Below are positions 33,241 through 45,715 of a DNA stretch of 64,000 bases, piece by piece (position 1 is the stretch's first letter; each line of letters opens with the position of its first letter). Position numbers and translations under genes: made by a program. Source of the DNA: Elephas maximus indicus (taxonomy: Eukaryota; Chordata; Mammalia; Proboscidea; Elephantidae); assembly GCF_024166365.1 (NCBI RefSeq), contig NC_064825.1, forward strand, positions 104,298,480-104,362,479, written 5' to 3'. The notes below the pieces were generated by a model, which saw only the letters and a program-made list of their open reading frames with translations, searched no databases and was not told where the DNA came from.

Positions 33241-34689
33241 AACAAAAGTGCTATAGACAATTTGAATAAACTAAAAACTATCTGTTTATGCATGCATGTT
33301 AATGATATGATTAATGTAAAATCTACGTACAATAGGGTTTTTTTGTTTGTTTATTTCCTTTGTGTATAAACTAAGCTGTTGAGTTGGGAGAGAAACAGTT
33401 AAAAGCAGTTGTAACAATCAGCTAGATAAAATGGAAACTTCCTCAAGGGTTGTTCTGGTTTATTGAAAGTAAGAGGAAGGAAAGGCTAGAAAGTTGCTTC
33501 TCAGGGTTTACCTGATATTCTTTATGAATAGATTAATAACATTCTTAAAGGAAGTCATCAGGCATAACCTGAGGAAGTACTTCCATTTGAAAGAGTAGGA
33601 AGGTAAAGGTGAAAAGGCGACTTCTCAGTCGTCACCACCATTTTTGTCCTCTGATGATTTGACGTCTGGAATAGACTCAGGGCCCATATGAGTTAGTGTT
33701 GGATATTGGATAGGGGGCTGCCTTCTTTGAAATGCTGGACACAATATAAATATTTGTCAATAGACTGTATAAATAAGAGAAGATATTTATCATTAGTTTA
33801 GAGGTTAACTGTGTCTGATCTCTCAAATTAGTGTCTACAGAGAATAAACAGAAATAAGGTGATAAGAAAACATTTTGTGTATATGAGACATAGCAAAAAG
33901 TCTGGAGTGGATGAACTTGGAGAATTTTAAGAGATGAGTTTAGGCAGCATACTGGATCCAAGTCATCTAGAGTCTTGTAGTCCCACTTAGGAAGACTGGA
34001 TTTTATTGAGTGTGTGATAGGAAGCCACTGTAGAGGTTTTGAGCTGGGAGGTGACACGACCTGAAGAAGATTCAAAAAGGATTAGGGCTGCTTTGGAACA
34101 ATAGATTGTTACAGGCAAGAACGAAAGCTGACCTGGCAGGAGGCTATTCGAACAGACCCGTGAAGTGACAGGGAAAGTGAGAATGATCATATTCATGACA
34201 TATTAGGAAGATACTGTCAACAAGATGAATTAAGGTAGTGATAGGTAATGTGAGAATAATAAAGGAGTTAAAGACACTGCGAGTTGTTTGGTCTGAAGAA
34301 TAACAGGAAGATGGTATCTTTTACTGAGATGGGCAACACTTAGATTTAGTGTGGAATATTTAACATCTATTTTTATAAATACTAAATTGACATCAAATTG
34401 GAGAATTTCCATTAGGTAGTTGCATATATAAGTTTGAAAATTAGGGGAGATATTGAGGCAGAAGACACAATATTGGGGTGCTTCAGTATTTATAGGTCAG
34501 GAAGAAGGGGAAGATCCCAGCAAAGATACTAAGAAGGAGGTCCAGTAGGTTAGGAGGAAATTTAGGACAGTGGCCTTTGGTCTATAAACTTCCGTTCATA
34601 AGTTATTCTACCAACTTAGAATTTTTAAATTACCTTAGGCGGTGGTCAAGTGTAATACTTTTGTGACTTCTTATATGACACAAGTTTTC
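33241..34689. other. C/D-type upstream DNA with an old unassigned repeat
   Basis: Aligns with unit D (about 41810-43429). The part at about 33990-34560 (AGCCACTGTAGAGGTTTTGA, GAGGTGACACGACCTGA, TTTTACTGAGATGGGCAACA) looks like a widely shared ancient mammalian interspersed repeat, but I cannot name the family. No gene. Confidence 0.5.
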
Positions 34690-34985
34690 ACAAAAACCCC
34701 TCCCCATCCTTTCTTGTTCTCTCACTTCTTCTTTAAACATCAGATAAAGCACTGCTTACTCTGGGAAGACATTCCTGATCCCAGTTTGATTTAGATGTTC
34801 CTATTTTATACTATTCACCCTTGCTACTATGTGAATTCAATTTGTAATGACACTTATTGCATCTGTCTACAATAATCTGACACCATAATTATGTATCACA
34901 TCAGTGGGGTATCTCAATACCCATAATACGATTGACATAAATAGGTGTTCCTTACACATTTTCAAAATTGAATGAAAAAATAAAA
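34690..34985 (+). repeat. L2 LINE 3' end next to the OR
   Basis: GGGAAGACATTCCTGATCCC, ATTTAGATGTTCCTATTTTA and a terminal CATAAATAGGTGTTCCTTAC match an L2 3' end. Paralogue in D at 43430-43735. Confidence 0.65.
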
Positions 34986-35014
34986 GACAAATATTATAAC
35001 ACATTAAAAAATGT

Positions 35015-35030
35015 CTTAATTGTTTTGTAG
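35015..35030 (+). promoter_or_regulatory. Putative splice acceptor of the OR4A-like exon
   Basis: TTAATTGTTTTGTAG ends in AG at 35029-35030 and would start the exon 42 bases before the first ATG. Unit D has a similar site ending at 43761. Confidence 0.5.
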
Positions 35031-35072
35031 GTAAACTCCTTCTAATACCTGAAATCAGCACCTATAAAAGAA

Positions 35073-35991
35073 ATGATGGAACCAGGGAACAATGTGACTT
35101 ACTTTGTCCTTCTGGGACTCACACAGAATCCAAAGGAACAGAAGGTCCTTTTTGTTATGTTCTTGCTCTTCTACATTTTGACCATGATGGGTAACCTCCT
35201 TATTGTTGTGACTGTAACTTTCAGTAAGACCCTGGACTCACCTATGTACTTCTTCCTTGGAAGCTTATCCTTCATGGATGTCATTTATTCATCAGTCATC
35301 TCCCCCAAATTGATTTCAGACTTGTTCTTTGGTAAAACGACCATATCCTTCCAATCTTGTATGATTCAGCTCTTTGGGGAACACTTCTTTGGTGGATCAG
35401 AAGTCTTTCTCCTATTGGTGATGGCCTATGACCGCTATGTGGCCATCTGTAAGCCCTTACATTATTTGGTCATTATGAGGCAATGGGTGTGTGTTGTGCT
35501 GCTGATAGTGTCCTGGGCTGGAGGTTTCCTGCACTCAATCATTCAACTTAGCTCTCTTTATGGGCTCCCATTCTGTGGTCCCAATGTCATTGATCACTTT
35601 TTCTGTGACATGTACCCCCTATTGAAACTTGTCTGTACCGACACATGTCATTGGCTTCTTAGTGGCAGCCAATGGAGGAGTAATCTGCACTCTTGTGTTC
35701 CTACTCTTACTCATTTCTTATGGTGTTATCTTATACTCCTTAAAGAGCCTTAGTCAGGAAGGAAAGCGAAAAGCCCTCTCCACTTGTGGTTCCCACATCA
35801 CTGTGGTGGTCTGCTTTTTTGTTCCCTGTATTTTCATGTATGTAAGACCTGCTAAGACTTTCCCAAATGACAAATCATTGAGTGTATTTTATACAGTGAT
35901 AACCCCTATGTTGAACCCCTTAATCTACACTTTGAGAAATTCAGAGATGATAAATGCTATGAAGAAGCTCTGGGGTAAAAAATGGCTTTAA
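35073..35991 (+). pseudogene. Olfactory receptor OR4A-like pseudogene (2-base deletion)
   Basis: Very similar to the intact gene at 43803-44717. The frame is lost at about 35643-35650: the intact copy reads GACACTTACATCGTTGGC and this copy GACACATGTCATTGGC, two bases shorter. The break falls after CTDT at the end of extracellular loop 2, so TM5-TM7 are out of frame. Before it, [31 protein letters not shown] and LPFCGPNV are intact; after it, KALSTCGSH and [12 protein letters not shown] are readable in the shifted frame to the TAA at 35989-35991. Two start codons occur in tandem (35073, 35076); the second matches the start of human OR4A47 as I recall it. Apparently recent loss. Confidence 0.9.
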
Positions 35992-36779
35992 CTGAGAAAT
36001 AATCACAACAGCATAAAATGACTTTATTCTTTAAATGGTGCAGATAAAAGAAGATAATGGCTATGTTTCAAGGCCAGCTGAATACTGTCAGTTTGATGTT
36101 GGCATATAGGCCCTTTGAGAAAAAGCTCAGACAGGAAATTATTTATCACTATATGAATATCTCATTTAGATTTATTCATTGCCTATTTGGTTTTTGATCT
36201 TCAATGTACTATCCAAATGAGGATTGTTGTTAAAATGTGGATTCCCAATACATGGCTCTAGACGTTCTAACTCAGTAGGACTGTTGTATTTATATACCCA
36301 CGTTTTAACCAAGATGTTTCTGAAGCAGGTGGTCTATGCATTCACTTTGATCAATAGTGCTGTAGATTATGTTAACATTCTCAGCCACTAATGGAGCCAC
36401 CTTTTAAGGAATTTCCTGGGAAGTATCCTTCACAGCTAAAGCTATGAAAACCATGGAACTCTCAAATCTTTATAGATCATGCAGTGTAAGCTTTCATTTT
36501 TGTAATTGCAAAACAAATATTCTGGGCAAATAGGAATATTTTGGGTATTTATTCTCCATCTTCTCTTTCTGTGCTTTCTAATCATCTACCACATCAAGTT
36601 TGATTTGCTCTTTTTCTTTTTCTGCCTCCAAAAGAAAGAGCCTATCATTTATTCTTGGTGCATTTTTGGGACTAAAACTTATTTATTTTAACTAGTCATT
36701 CACATCGAGAACCTTGTCTTCATGGTTTTGCTATGTGTGGGAGATTTTATGTATCGCTTCTTGACTGTATAATTTAGAG
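35992..36779. other. 3' flank of the unit C OR pseudogene
   Basis: Homologous to the flanks of the other three ORs, beginning near the stop codon. No repeat recognised. Confidence 0.45.
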
Positions 36780-36905
36780 GAACAGTTAAGAGCATAGTGC
36801 CTGAGAAAGACAGTACTGAGTTAAAATCTTAGTTTTGCCACTTACGGTGTGAAATTTGTAAAGCTCTTAGTATGTACTAAATGCTCAATACATCTTAGCT
36901 ATTAT
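36780..36905 (+). repeat. MIR SINE, shortened
   Basis: Paralogue of 10815-10995. The middle is missing here relative to unit D (45515-45715). Confidence 0.6.
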
Positions 36906-37294
36906 AGACATTATTTATTACTGAGGTCTCTGCAATTATAATGAAACTACTCTACAAGCCCCCCCCCCCTTTTTTGAAACTTTAGAAGGGCGAATCCATA
37001 ATTTCTTTGTCCCTACTGTGACAAATACTCTGAAGGCTTACTAGCTTGGTAGGAAGTCATGGGGGCAGCAACTGGGTCCAACCTCCTTGGCTGTTCCTGA
37101 ATCTCTCTCCTAATGTTCTGATCTCCATTAGCCCAATGTCTCCAAGGACTTGCAACTGATACATCTGTGGGTCTGATTTTCTCCTAATAAGCTCTGTTTG
37201 AAAGGTCAAGGAGTCATTTTACTATGCACCTGAGATCAACTCAGCATGCAACCAGAATATGAATGTATTTAAAATAAAGGGAGATATTTGTCCA
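36906..37294. other. Non-genic stretch with a C run
   Basis: A run of about 10 C followed by T at 36960, otherwise shared with A, B and D. No gene. Confidence 0.45.
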
Positions 37295-37492
37295 GAGGAG
37301 GTAGTGTGGTACAGTGGTTAAGAGTAGAATCTGGGGTCAGATTTTCTTGGTTTGAATATGACATGGGCAAGTTACTTGATCTTTCAGTGCTACATTTTCT
37401 TTATCTATTAAATGATAATAATAGCTCCTACCTAATAAAGTGATTGGGCCAATTAAATGGGTTAATATATATTAAGTGCCTATAATAGTGCC
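37295..37492 (+). repeat. MIR SINE
   Basis: GTGGTACAGTGGTTAAGAG, GGGCAAGTTACTTGATC, TTAAGTGCCTATAATAGTGC. Paralogue of 12597. Confidence 0.88.
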
Positions 37493-37700
37493 TGTTGTTA
37501 TTGTTAGATGCCTTTGAGTCAGTTCTGACTCATAGCTACCCAATGTACAACTAAACGAAATGCTGCACTTTCCTATGCCATCCCCAAAATCATTGCTATG
37601 TTTGAGCCCATTGTTGCAGCCACTGTGTCAGTCCATTTTGTTGAGGGTCTTCCTGTATTTGGCTGACCATCTAGCTAAGTGACATACACATATACATATA
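37493..37700 (-). repeat. RTE-type LINE 3' end (antisense), private to unit C
   Basis: TTGTTATTGTTAGATGCCTT tail in antisense, then CAGTTCTGACTCATAGCTAC and GTTTGAGCCCATTGTTGCAG. Where C has this element, A and B have two SINEs and D has neither. Confidence 0.75.
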
Positions 37701-38611
37701 CAACCATGCCTAGCAATAGTAAATCTTATGAAATTATTTTTTAAAAAGGAAAAATACTGACTGGAGCTAACCAACTACCAGTTGGGAAGTTTTGGGTTGG
37801 TATCTAGAATTAGCAGGAACCTCATTTTGCCTGGGTCAGGACCTCTCTGTGGGTCCTGCCTGGTGCTTATCTCTTCAGGTTAAAAAGTTAGTTTTTTGTA
37901 TGAACAACCTATCTCACATATACATATGTTTTTTTACATGAACTTCAGCCAATTGTATATTGACATTTAACATCCTTATCTAGCCCCTGGAAGTCCTGTA
38001 AGTATCAAAGTTTCAGATGATGTTGAAAGATTTGGAGGTCTGGAGTTGACGGGCATAGGATTGATTTCCGTCTCATTAGTTAATGTAACACTCCGTGCAT
38101 TTCACAATTGCTCAGAATCTTATTTTATTCTTAGTTTGTAACTACATATTTAATGGGGATATTTTAAGCATTAGAAGAGATAATGTGTGCAAAGTATCCA
38201 GGACATTGCCTGGTACTCAAAGAGAACAAGGGTATGGGTTTCCATGCAGACAAGTTTCAAAAAAGGCTTCAAGTCACACCCTTAATAAATGTCACAGTAT
38301 CTGTCACCTCCCTCACTTCTTCATCAGTATCCCATTTCTATCTGACTTTTTAAAAAACCATATGAGTTATATTTGCTATTCAATTGTATGTCAATATTAT
38401 ATTAGTGGGCAATAAGAAACTTTCAGAGTTCTGAGAGTAAACCCAGTAAAACTAATGCAAGATGAGGGGATTAATGCTCTGAAAAACCCACCTTAAAATT
38501 CTGAGTTTATTCCAAATAAAAATAAGTTTCAGAAAAACCTCAAAATTTGATGTTTTTTAATGACAAATGAGAAAGTTGTGACATAATAATTAACAAAAGT
38601 GAAAACTATTT
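37701..38611. other. Stretch with no recognised feature
   Basis: Shared in part with A, B and D. Contains the AGTTAATGTAA landmark (near 38082) where unit A has an inserted SINE. No gene. Confidence 0.45.
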
Positions 38612-38825
38612 TTTACTTGCTACAGTGTGGTAGGCATTATGATGGCATTCTCTTATTTAATCTTCATAACAGCCTTATGAAATAGGTAATGTTATTCCTG
38701 TTTTCCAGAAGAATCAACTGAAGCTTGGATAATTTCAATAGCTTACACAAGGTTGCAGAGCTAGGTAATGCCTTAATGCCTAAGGTTGGATTTGAACCCA
38801 TGTATTTTAGCTCCAGAATCTACAC
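38612..38825 (-). repeat. MIR SINE (antisense)
   Basis: CAGTGTGGTAGGCATTATGA, CTTATTTAATCTTCATAACA, TTGGATTTGAACCCATG. Paralogue of 14845. Confidence 0.8.
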
Positions 38826-39163
38826 TTTCAGTGGCGAGACATAGGTAATAAATAACTAAACATAATCAAGATCAACTCAGAAAGTGAGAAGTGCTAAAAT
38901 AAAAAAAGTGAAACCAGTGATTTGATGGAGAATGTCTCAGGGACCACTTTAGTTTGCGTATTCAACCAAGACTCAAGAGCAAGAATTTAGTGTTTATCTC
39001 ATCATGTCTACAGATGTCAGACAACAAGCTGAAAGGACAAGATTAAAACCATTGGAGAGGCATTTCTGATAGTGGGAAGAAGAATTATATCTGACCTGAA
39101 TGAGTATCATTATCTACTCTCCTATATTCTGACTTGAAGATCACCAACAACTTAACTGTAATA
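38826..39163. other. End of unit C, no recognised feature
   Basis: Parallel to 15031-15395. No gene. Confidence 0.45.
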
Positions 39164-39519
39164 ATAATTTAGCTCTAAATTAAAATCAGAATGAAAATAA
39201 ATAAAATGTGTACTCAAGGAACCATCCCTCCAGGAAAATGTTGTGTTCTTCATGGCTGTTGCTGTCTTTGGTGAATTCTTTGGTACAGTGAACAGCATTG
39301 CTCTCCACCTTACTTCTTCATAACCTTCTTTCTTTATAATCATCATTTTTTTTCCCATGTAAAAACCCTTTCATTAATTTAGAGCAGCAGAGATTAGCTG
39401 ATTGGTACAAGGAAAGCTATCTGTTTAACCAAAGTTACACTGAATCATAATTGGCCTTTTTCAAGGCTATAAAGCCTTGCACAATTGCCACCCAACTAAC
39501 ATCCATTTCTTTGACTTCA

Positions 39520-40105
39520 TCTAGTACCACTGCCTCCAAGGTTTTCTGTGCTCCAGTTCGAATGGCCTCATTCTTGCCGTTGGGCCCTCTCACTTGCTCT
39601 TCTTACTTCATAAAATGCTCCTCCTTCAGGATTTGGTTCCTGTTCATCTCTTTAACCTGTTTGTTCTATTCTCTCCCTTTCTTTAATCTAGAGGTACACT
39701 GGCCCTTCGGTGTCTTGAACTTGCAAAGGTCTTTTCAAAGTTGGGGCCTTCCACACGTAACAGTGCTTCCCATGGATGCAACATCTCATCCTTTGGATGT
39801 CAGTTTAAAAATCACTTTTTAATAGAGGCCTTATCTAATTATCTTATCCACAGTTGCATTCTCCCTTTATTTTCTGCCACGGTAAACTATTTGTTGTCTT
39901 AATACTGCTTATCACAGTCTATAAGTACTTTAATGAGTCATTCCCTTATTTACTGTCTGAGTCGATTACAAGAACATAAGATCAGTACAGGCAGGACCTT
40001 TTTCCTGATTTTTCTTCTTTTGGTTAACTCTTGTATCCCCAGTTCATAGCACAGTACCTGGCACAAAATAGGTGCTCAGTAAACATTTTTAGAATATATT
40101 GAATA
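39520..40105 (+). repeat. L2 LINE 3' end
   Basis: Paralogue of 385-948; GGCACAAAATAGGTGCTCAG is the clearest landmark. Confidence 0.72.
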
Positions 40106-41204
40106 TTGGATAAAGAATTAGTTATTTCATCTAAATTGGAGATAAAATTTTAACATATCTAATGACACTTCAATGCAGAATAAATTGTGTATTAAATAAA
40201 TGAAAAAGAAAAGTTTGGTAGAGCAAAGTGGGGAAATAAGTGATTAAATTCATATTCACTGGGAAAATGTGACAGGACACATATTTTATTTTTAAGCGGC
40301 AATAGTCTTATAATGATTCTAAAACTATTTTTTCCCCATGTTACATCTTCCTGATCCTAATTATGTGATTGATCTGGAAGCATTTTTACATATAGTTGTT
40401 CTTTGAAAATTTTGTGAAAAATCCCAGTGGATTCAATTAAGCAGATGTTGGACACACTCCAATTACAGGACTTAGTGATAAATGTAGTTAAAAGGGACAA
40501 AATGACCAATGATCTTTGCCCTTATTGGGGAGAAGATGCTATCCTCTTATCCACTGATATATCTATCTTAGGATATACTTGGCTTGGCTTACAGCATGAT
40601 ATAAAAAAGGCACAAGAATGCCCTTTTCAAACTTTAAGAACAGCCAGTTTATGTTATATCAACCTTCACATGATCTCAAGCACAACTAGTTTGGCCATAT
40701 CAACACCATAGATGAGATGGGAAAACTTCTGAATACAAATTTTTCTCCATTCATTAGTTGCCACCTTATATAGATTTAGGATTTGCTTACCTTTTTGATA
40801 AATTGTCCCAACTATGAAGAATTTTCATTTTTCTGTTTGCATCATGGAATTCCTTTTAAAGAGATCTATAATGGAAGTAATAAAAATTTTCTGAAATATT
40901 TGGAAAAGCCTGTGAAGACAATGAACAGGCTTAGCCATATGAAATCAAATCTATCCCTAAGGAAAAATGCAGCTTTCTGCCCTCTGTGGTCATACTGGAT
41001 TGGAAGAAGGATTTCCAGGTCTTTATGAGTGAGTTAACAAGCCCTCCTTCAGATTGTGTCAAGACTCTGATGGCAAGACTCTAATAGTTTATAGTGGAAA
41101 CAAGGCTTTGCAACTGTGTGATTTTCTTTATTATGTGGGAAATTATATCACTTGAGTTTATAAGAATTCAAAAGTTCAAAAAACTTTTGCTAGCAGCAAA
41201 CAGG
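40106..41204. other. D-type upstream DNA without a recognised repeat
   Basis: Aligns with 31073-32074 in unit C. The SINE of C is absent near 40165. The open frame 40427-40711 has no counterpart in C and no recognisable domain. Confidence 0.45.
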
Positions 41205-41450
41205 CTTTCAGGTCAATCCAACTTAAATTCTAGTTCCAGTTCTACCACTTAAAAATGTGTGGCCTTGGGAAAATGAACTAAATGGTCTGAGGCTCAGTTT
41301 CTTCAACTATAAAATAGGGATAACAATTGTTATCTGTACTTGTGACTGTCAAGATTAGATGTGATTATGTATATATAAAATATAGGCATGCACATGGCAC
41401 CTGATACACAGTTTATATACAGTGTTCTTGCAAGGTTAGTATTTTGTTTC
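41205..41450 (+). repeat. MIR SINE
   Basis: CAGTTCTACCACTTAAAAAT, GGTCTGAGGCTCAGTTTC. Paralogue of 32075. Confidence 0.78.
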
Positions 41451-43429
41451 CTTAAATATTTGTTTTTCTATTTCAATGGAACCAATGGAATGAAAAATTT
41501 ATTTTCTCCGCATGTTGTTCTACATTAGTGGGATATAAACTTATGATACGTGCTGATATGCATACATCGAAATTTGAGGTATTTTATGTCAGAACAAAGA
41601 CTGATTATCCATGTTGGTCTAAGCACTTTGCTATGTATGTTTTCATATATTTTACTACATTAGATACAAAAATTCAGTAAGAGCTAACATAAATCTCATT
41701 TTACCATTACACAAAGTTTGATCCAGTGTGGTGACTACCACTTAATAAAAGTCCCAGATCTAGATTTAGAAAAATATGCTGTGTTATAAGAAATATGTTT
41801 TACCATAAAATAGTGTGTATACCTTATGGTAAGAAAAATATGTTCTTATTTCTGAAAACACAGGAGCTATAGATGCTTAGAATAAATTAAAACCGTTTCT
41901 GCATGCATATTAAAGATCAGGTTTATGTAAAAACCATATCATAAGTACAACAGTTTTTTGTTTATTTCCATAGTGTATAAACTAAGCTATGGAATTAGGA
42001 GACAGCAGTTAAAACCAGGTGTAATGATCAAGTAGCTAAATGGAGTCTTCCTTAAAGGTAGTTTAGTGTCATTGAGAAATTAGAGGAAGGAAAGGCTAGA
42101 AAGTTGCTGGTCAGGGTTTATATGATATTTGATACTATATTTGTTATGATATTTCTTAAGAACATTTGTTAATGAATAGATTATTCATTATGAATAGGTT
42201 AATAGCATTCTTAAACGAAGTCTTCAGTCATCTTAAAACCTGAGGAGGTACATTCACCTGGAAGAGTAGGAAGGTAATGGTGAAAAGGTGATTCCTCAGT
42301 CACCATCACCATTTCTGCCCTCTAATGATTTGACTCTTGAGTAGACTCTGGGCTTAAATGAGTTAGTGGACCCTCTGTGATGGCAGGGAGTTACCTTCTT
42401 TGAAATGCTTGATACAATGTAAGTATTCCGTAAATATTTGTTGACTGAATGTGTAAATAAGAGACTAAGCATATAATACACATTTTCCCAATACTTATCA
42501 TTATTTTAGAAATTAACTGTATCTGATCTCTGAAATTAGCATCTACAAAAGAGTAAATAGAAATAAGGAGATAGAAAAGCATTTTGTGTATTTGAGGGCT
42601 AGCAAGAAGTCTGGACCAGAGTGAACTTGGAGAATGGTAAAAGATAAGGTTAGGAGGTAGCCTGGATCCAAGTCATCTAGGTTCTTGTACTCGAAAATAG
42701 GAAGATTGAATTTTATTGAGTGGATGATAGGAATACACTGTAGAGGTTTTGAGTAGGGAGGTGGCATGATCCTGAATAAGATTTAAAAAGGATCTTTAAG
42801 GTTGCATCAGTAGAACAGATTGTTGGAGGCAAGAATCAAAGCTGACCGGGCAGGAGGCTGTTGTAATGGGCAAGTGAAGTAACAGGGAAAAAAAGAGAAT
42901 GATCAGATTCATGATATATTTTGAAGGTAGAGGTAACAAGATGAATTAAGGTAGTGATATGTAATGTGAGAAAAATAAAGGAGTTAGACACTGTGAGATG
43001 TTTGGTCTGAAGAATAACATGGAAGGTGGTACCTTTTACTGAGATGGACAACACCTAGGAAGGAATACATTTGGTGTGGAATATTTAACATTTATTTTTC
43101 TAAATAATAGATTGATACCAGATTGGCGATGTCCATAATGTATTTGCATATGTAAGTTTGAAAATTAGTGGAAAGATAGTGTCTGAAGATACAAAATTGC
43201 AGTGCTTTAGCATTTATAGTTCAGGAAAAGGAGAAAGATCCAAGCAAAGACATTAAGAAGGAAGTTGCAGTGGGTTAGGAGGAAATCTAGGACAGTGACC
43301 TTTGGTCTATAACCTTCCATTCATGAATTGTTCTATGAACTTCGAACATTGAAATAACCTTGGCTGGTCGTCAAGTATTATACTTTTGTGACTTTATACA
43401 TGACACACCTTTTCATGAAAGTCCCTTCC
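41451..43429. other. Non-genic DNA with the old unassigned repeat
   Basis: Aligns with unit C 32346-34689 minus C's SINEs and microsatellites. Same ancient repeat-like segment at about 42720-43280. No gene. Confidence 0.45.
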
Positions 43430-43735
43430 TGTACTTTTTTGTCCTCACTTCTCCTTTAAACCTCAGCTAAATAAAGCATTGCTTCCTATGGGAAGCCATT
43501 CCTGATCCCAGTTTCATTTAGATGTTCCCACACTCTGTGCCCTTAGTATCCTGTGAATTTAATTATAATGACACTGCATTGGTCTGTAATAATCTGACCT
43601 CATCATTATGTATCACATCACTGAGTATAAGGAACTATGTCTTATTCAACAAGCTATCACAATATTTATGATATATTTGACATAAATAGGTGCTTCTTAC
43701 ATTTTTTTATTGAATGAAAAAAGAAAAGACAAATA
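43430..43735 (+). repeat. L2 LINE 3' end next to the OR
   Basis: GGGAAGCCATTCCTGATCCC followed by TTTAGATGTTCCCACACTC and TATTCAACAAGCTATC. Paralogue of 34690. Confidence 0.65.
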
Positions 43736-43746
43736 CTATAATATTA

Positions 43747-43761
43747 TTAATCATTTTATAG
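43747..43761 (+). promoter_or_regulatory. Putative splice acceptor of the OR4A-like exon
   Basis: TTAATCATTTTATAG ends in AG at 43760-43761, giving an exon with 41 bases before the first ATG. It also explains why the in-frame upstream extension back to 43710 is not protein. Confidence 0.5.
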
Positions 43762-43802
43762 GTAAACTGCTTCTAATATCTGAAATTATCACCTATAAAA
43801 AA

Positions 43803-44717
43803 ATGATGGAACCAGGGAACAATGTGACTTACTTTGTCCTCCTGGGACTCACACAGAATCCGAAGGAACAGAAGGTCCTTTTTGTTATGTTCTTGCTCTT
43901 CTACATTTTGACCATGGTGGGCAACCTGCTCATTGTTGTGACTGTAACTTTTAGTAAGACCCTGGAGTCACCGATGTACTTCTTTCTTGGAAGCTTATCA
44001 TTCATGGATGTCATTTATTCGTCAGTCATCTCTCCTAAATTGATTTCAGATTTGTACTTTGGGAAAACAACCATATCCTTCCAATCCTGTATGCTTCAGC
44101 TCTTTGGGGAACATTTTTTTGGTGGATCAGAAGTCTTTCTTCTATTGGTGATGGCCTATGACCGCTATGTAGCCATCTGTAAGCCCTTGCATTATTTGGT
44201 CATTATGAGGCAATGGGTGTGTGTTGTGCTGCTGATAGTGTCCTGGGCTGGAGGTTTCCTGCACTCAATCATTCAACTTAGCTCTCTTTATGGGCTCCCA
44301 TTCTGTGGTCCCAATGTCATTGACCACTTTTTCTGTGACATGTACCCTCTATTGAAACTTGTCTGTACCGACACTTACATCGTTGGCTTCTTAGTGGCAG
44401 CCAATGGAGGAGTAATCTGCACTCTTGTGTTCCTATTCTTACTCATTTCTTATGGTGTTATCTTATACTCCTTAAAGAGCCTTAGTCAGGAAGGAAAGCG
44501 AAAAGCCCTTTCCACTTGTGGTTCCCACATCACTGTGGTGGTCTTCTTCTTTGTTCCCTGTATTTTCATGTATACAAGACCTGCTAAGACTTTCCCCATT
44601 GACAAATCATTGAGTGTATTTTATACAGTGATAACCCCTATGTTGAACCCCTTAATCTACACGTTGAGAAATTCAGAGATGACAACTGCTATGAAGAAAC
44701 TCTGGGGTAAAAAATGA
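43803..44717 (+). CDS. Olfactory receptor, family 4 subfamily A-like (intact)
   Basis: An uninterrupted class A GPCR of 304 residues (303 from the second ATG at 43806, which has the better context and matches human OR4A47's start as I recall it). Numbered from the second Met: N-glycosylation sequon NVT at 6-8, GN at 39-40, PMYFFL from 56, Cys95, [15 protein letters not shown] from 116, Cys167/177/187, KALSTCGSH from 233, [12 protein letters not shown] from 278. Long stretches resemble human OR4A47, such as [20 protein letters not shown]. An odorant receptor working through G-olf in olfactory neurons; ligand unknown. The tail ends early at GKK. The following bases, out of frame, still resemble the LTSxxK tail of the unit A gene, so the C-terminus was shortened by a frame change. 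Confidence 0.93.
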   Translation: MMEPGNNVTYFVLLGLTQNPKEQKVLFVMFLLFYILTMVGNLLIVVTVTFSKTLESPMYFFLGSLSFMDVIYSSVISPKLISDLYFGKTTISFQSCMLQLFGEHFFGGSEVFLLLVMAYDRYVAICKPLHYLVIMRQWVCVVLLIVSWAGGFLHSIIQLSSLYGLPFCGPNVIDHFFCDMYPLLKLVCTDTYIVGFLVAANGGVICTLVFLFLLISYGVILYSLKSLSQEGKRKALSTCGSHITVVVFFFVPCIFMYTRPAKTFPIDKSLSVFYTVITPMLNPLIYTLRNSEMTTAMKKLWGKK

Positions 44718-45514
44718 CTTCAACTGGGAAATAATCACAATATAAAATGACTTTAAATGGTGAACGAAAAAGAAAATAATTTCTATGATTCAAGGCCAAG
44801 TGAACACTATTTGCCAAATGCTATTTGATGCTGGCATAAACGTCCTTTGAGAAAAGGCCCAGACAGGAAGTCATTTATCACTATAAGAATATCTCATTTA
44901 CATTTATTTATTGCCTATTTGGCTTTTGATCTTTAATGTACTGTCCAAATGAGGATTGTTATTAAAATGCAGATTCCCAATACATGGCTCTAGACATTCT
45001 AATTCAGTAGAACTGTTGTATTTACACATCCACATTTTAACCAAGATGTTTCTGAAGCAGGTGATCTATGCACAGACTTTGAGCGATATGTTATATTATG
45101 TTAACATCCTCAGTAATTAACTGAGCCACCTTTTAAGAAATTTCCTGGGAAGTATCCTTCACAACTGAAGCTATAAGAAACATGACACTCTGAAATCTTT
45201 ATAGATCATGCAATGCAAACTCTTCACCTTTGTAATTGGAAAACAAATATTAAATATTCTGGCCATATAGGAATATTTTGGGTATTTATTCTCCGTTTTC
45301 TCTTTCTGTGCTTTCTAATCATCTGCCACATCAGGTCTGATTTACTCTTTTTCTTTTTCTGCCTCCAAGGGAAAGGACTACCTTTTATTCTTAGTGCATT
45401 TTTGGGACTAAAACTTATTTATCTTAACTAGTTGTTCACATAGAGAGCCTTGTTTCCTCAGTTTTGCTATGTGTAGGAGATTTTATGTATTCTTTCTTGT
45501 ATGTATAATTTAGA
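44718..45514. other. 3' flank of the unit D OR gene
   Basis: Homologous to the other three OR 3' flanks. No repeat recognised. Confidence 0.45.
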
Positions 45515-45715
45515 GGGATAGTTAAGTGCATAATGTCCGAGTATGACAGTACTGAGTTAAAATCTTAGTTTCGTCACTTGTTGTGTGAACTTTGACAAAA
45601 CACAACCTCATTATGTTGCAGCTAAAGAGTATTGATAGAGGTAAAGTAAGAACAAATAAAACAATCCTTGTACAGCTCTTAGTATGCAAGGAATGCTCAA
45701 TAAATCTCAGTTCTT
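45515..45715 (+). repeat. MIR SINE
   Basis: Paralogue of 10815, ending GCTCTTAGTATGCAAGGAAT. Confidence 0.65.

Larger units (their letters stand above)
29908..39163. repeat. Paralogous unit C of the tandem OR array
   Basis: Its first ~1 kb and the DNA after its OR match units A and B. Its middle, including the OR, matches only unit D. It contains the SINE at 30901 that A and B also have but D lacks. Confidence 0.8.

Noticed and set aside
40427-40711. 94-residue frame in unit D
   Set aside because: Not open in the closely similar unit C sequence, and no domain recognised.
43710-43802. In-frame N-terminal extension of the unit D OR by 31 residues
   Set aside because: It crosses a likely splice acceptor (AG at 43760-43761), lies partly in an L2 end, and is not conserved in the unit C paralogue. 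ORs of this family start at MEPxNN.
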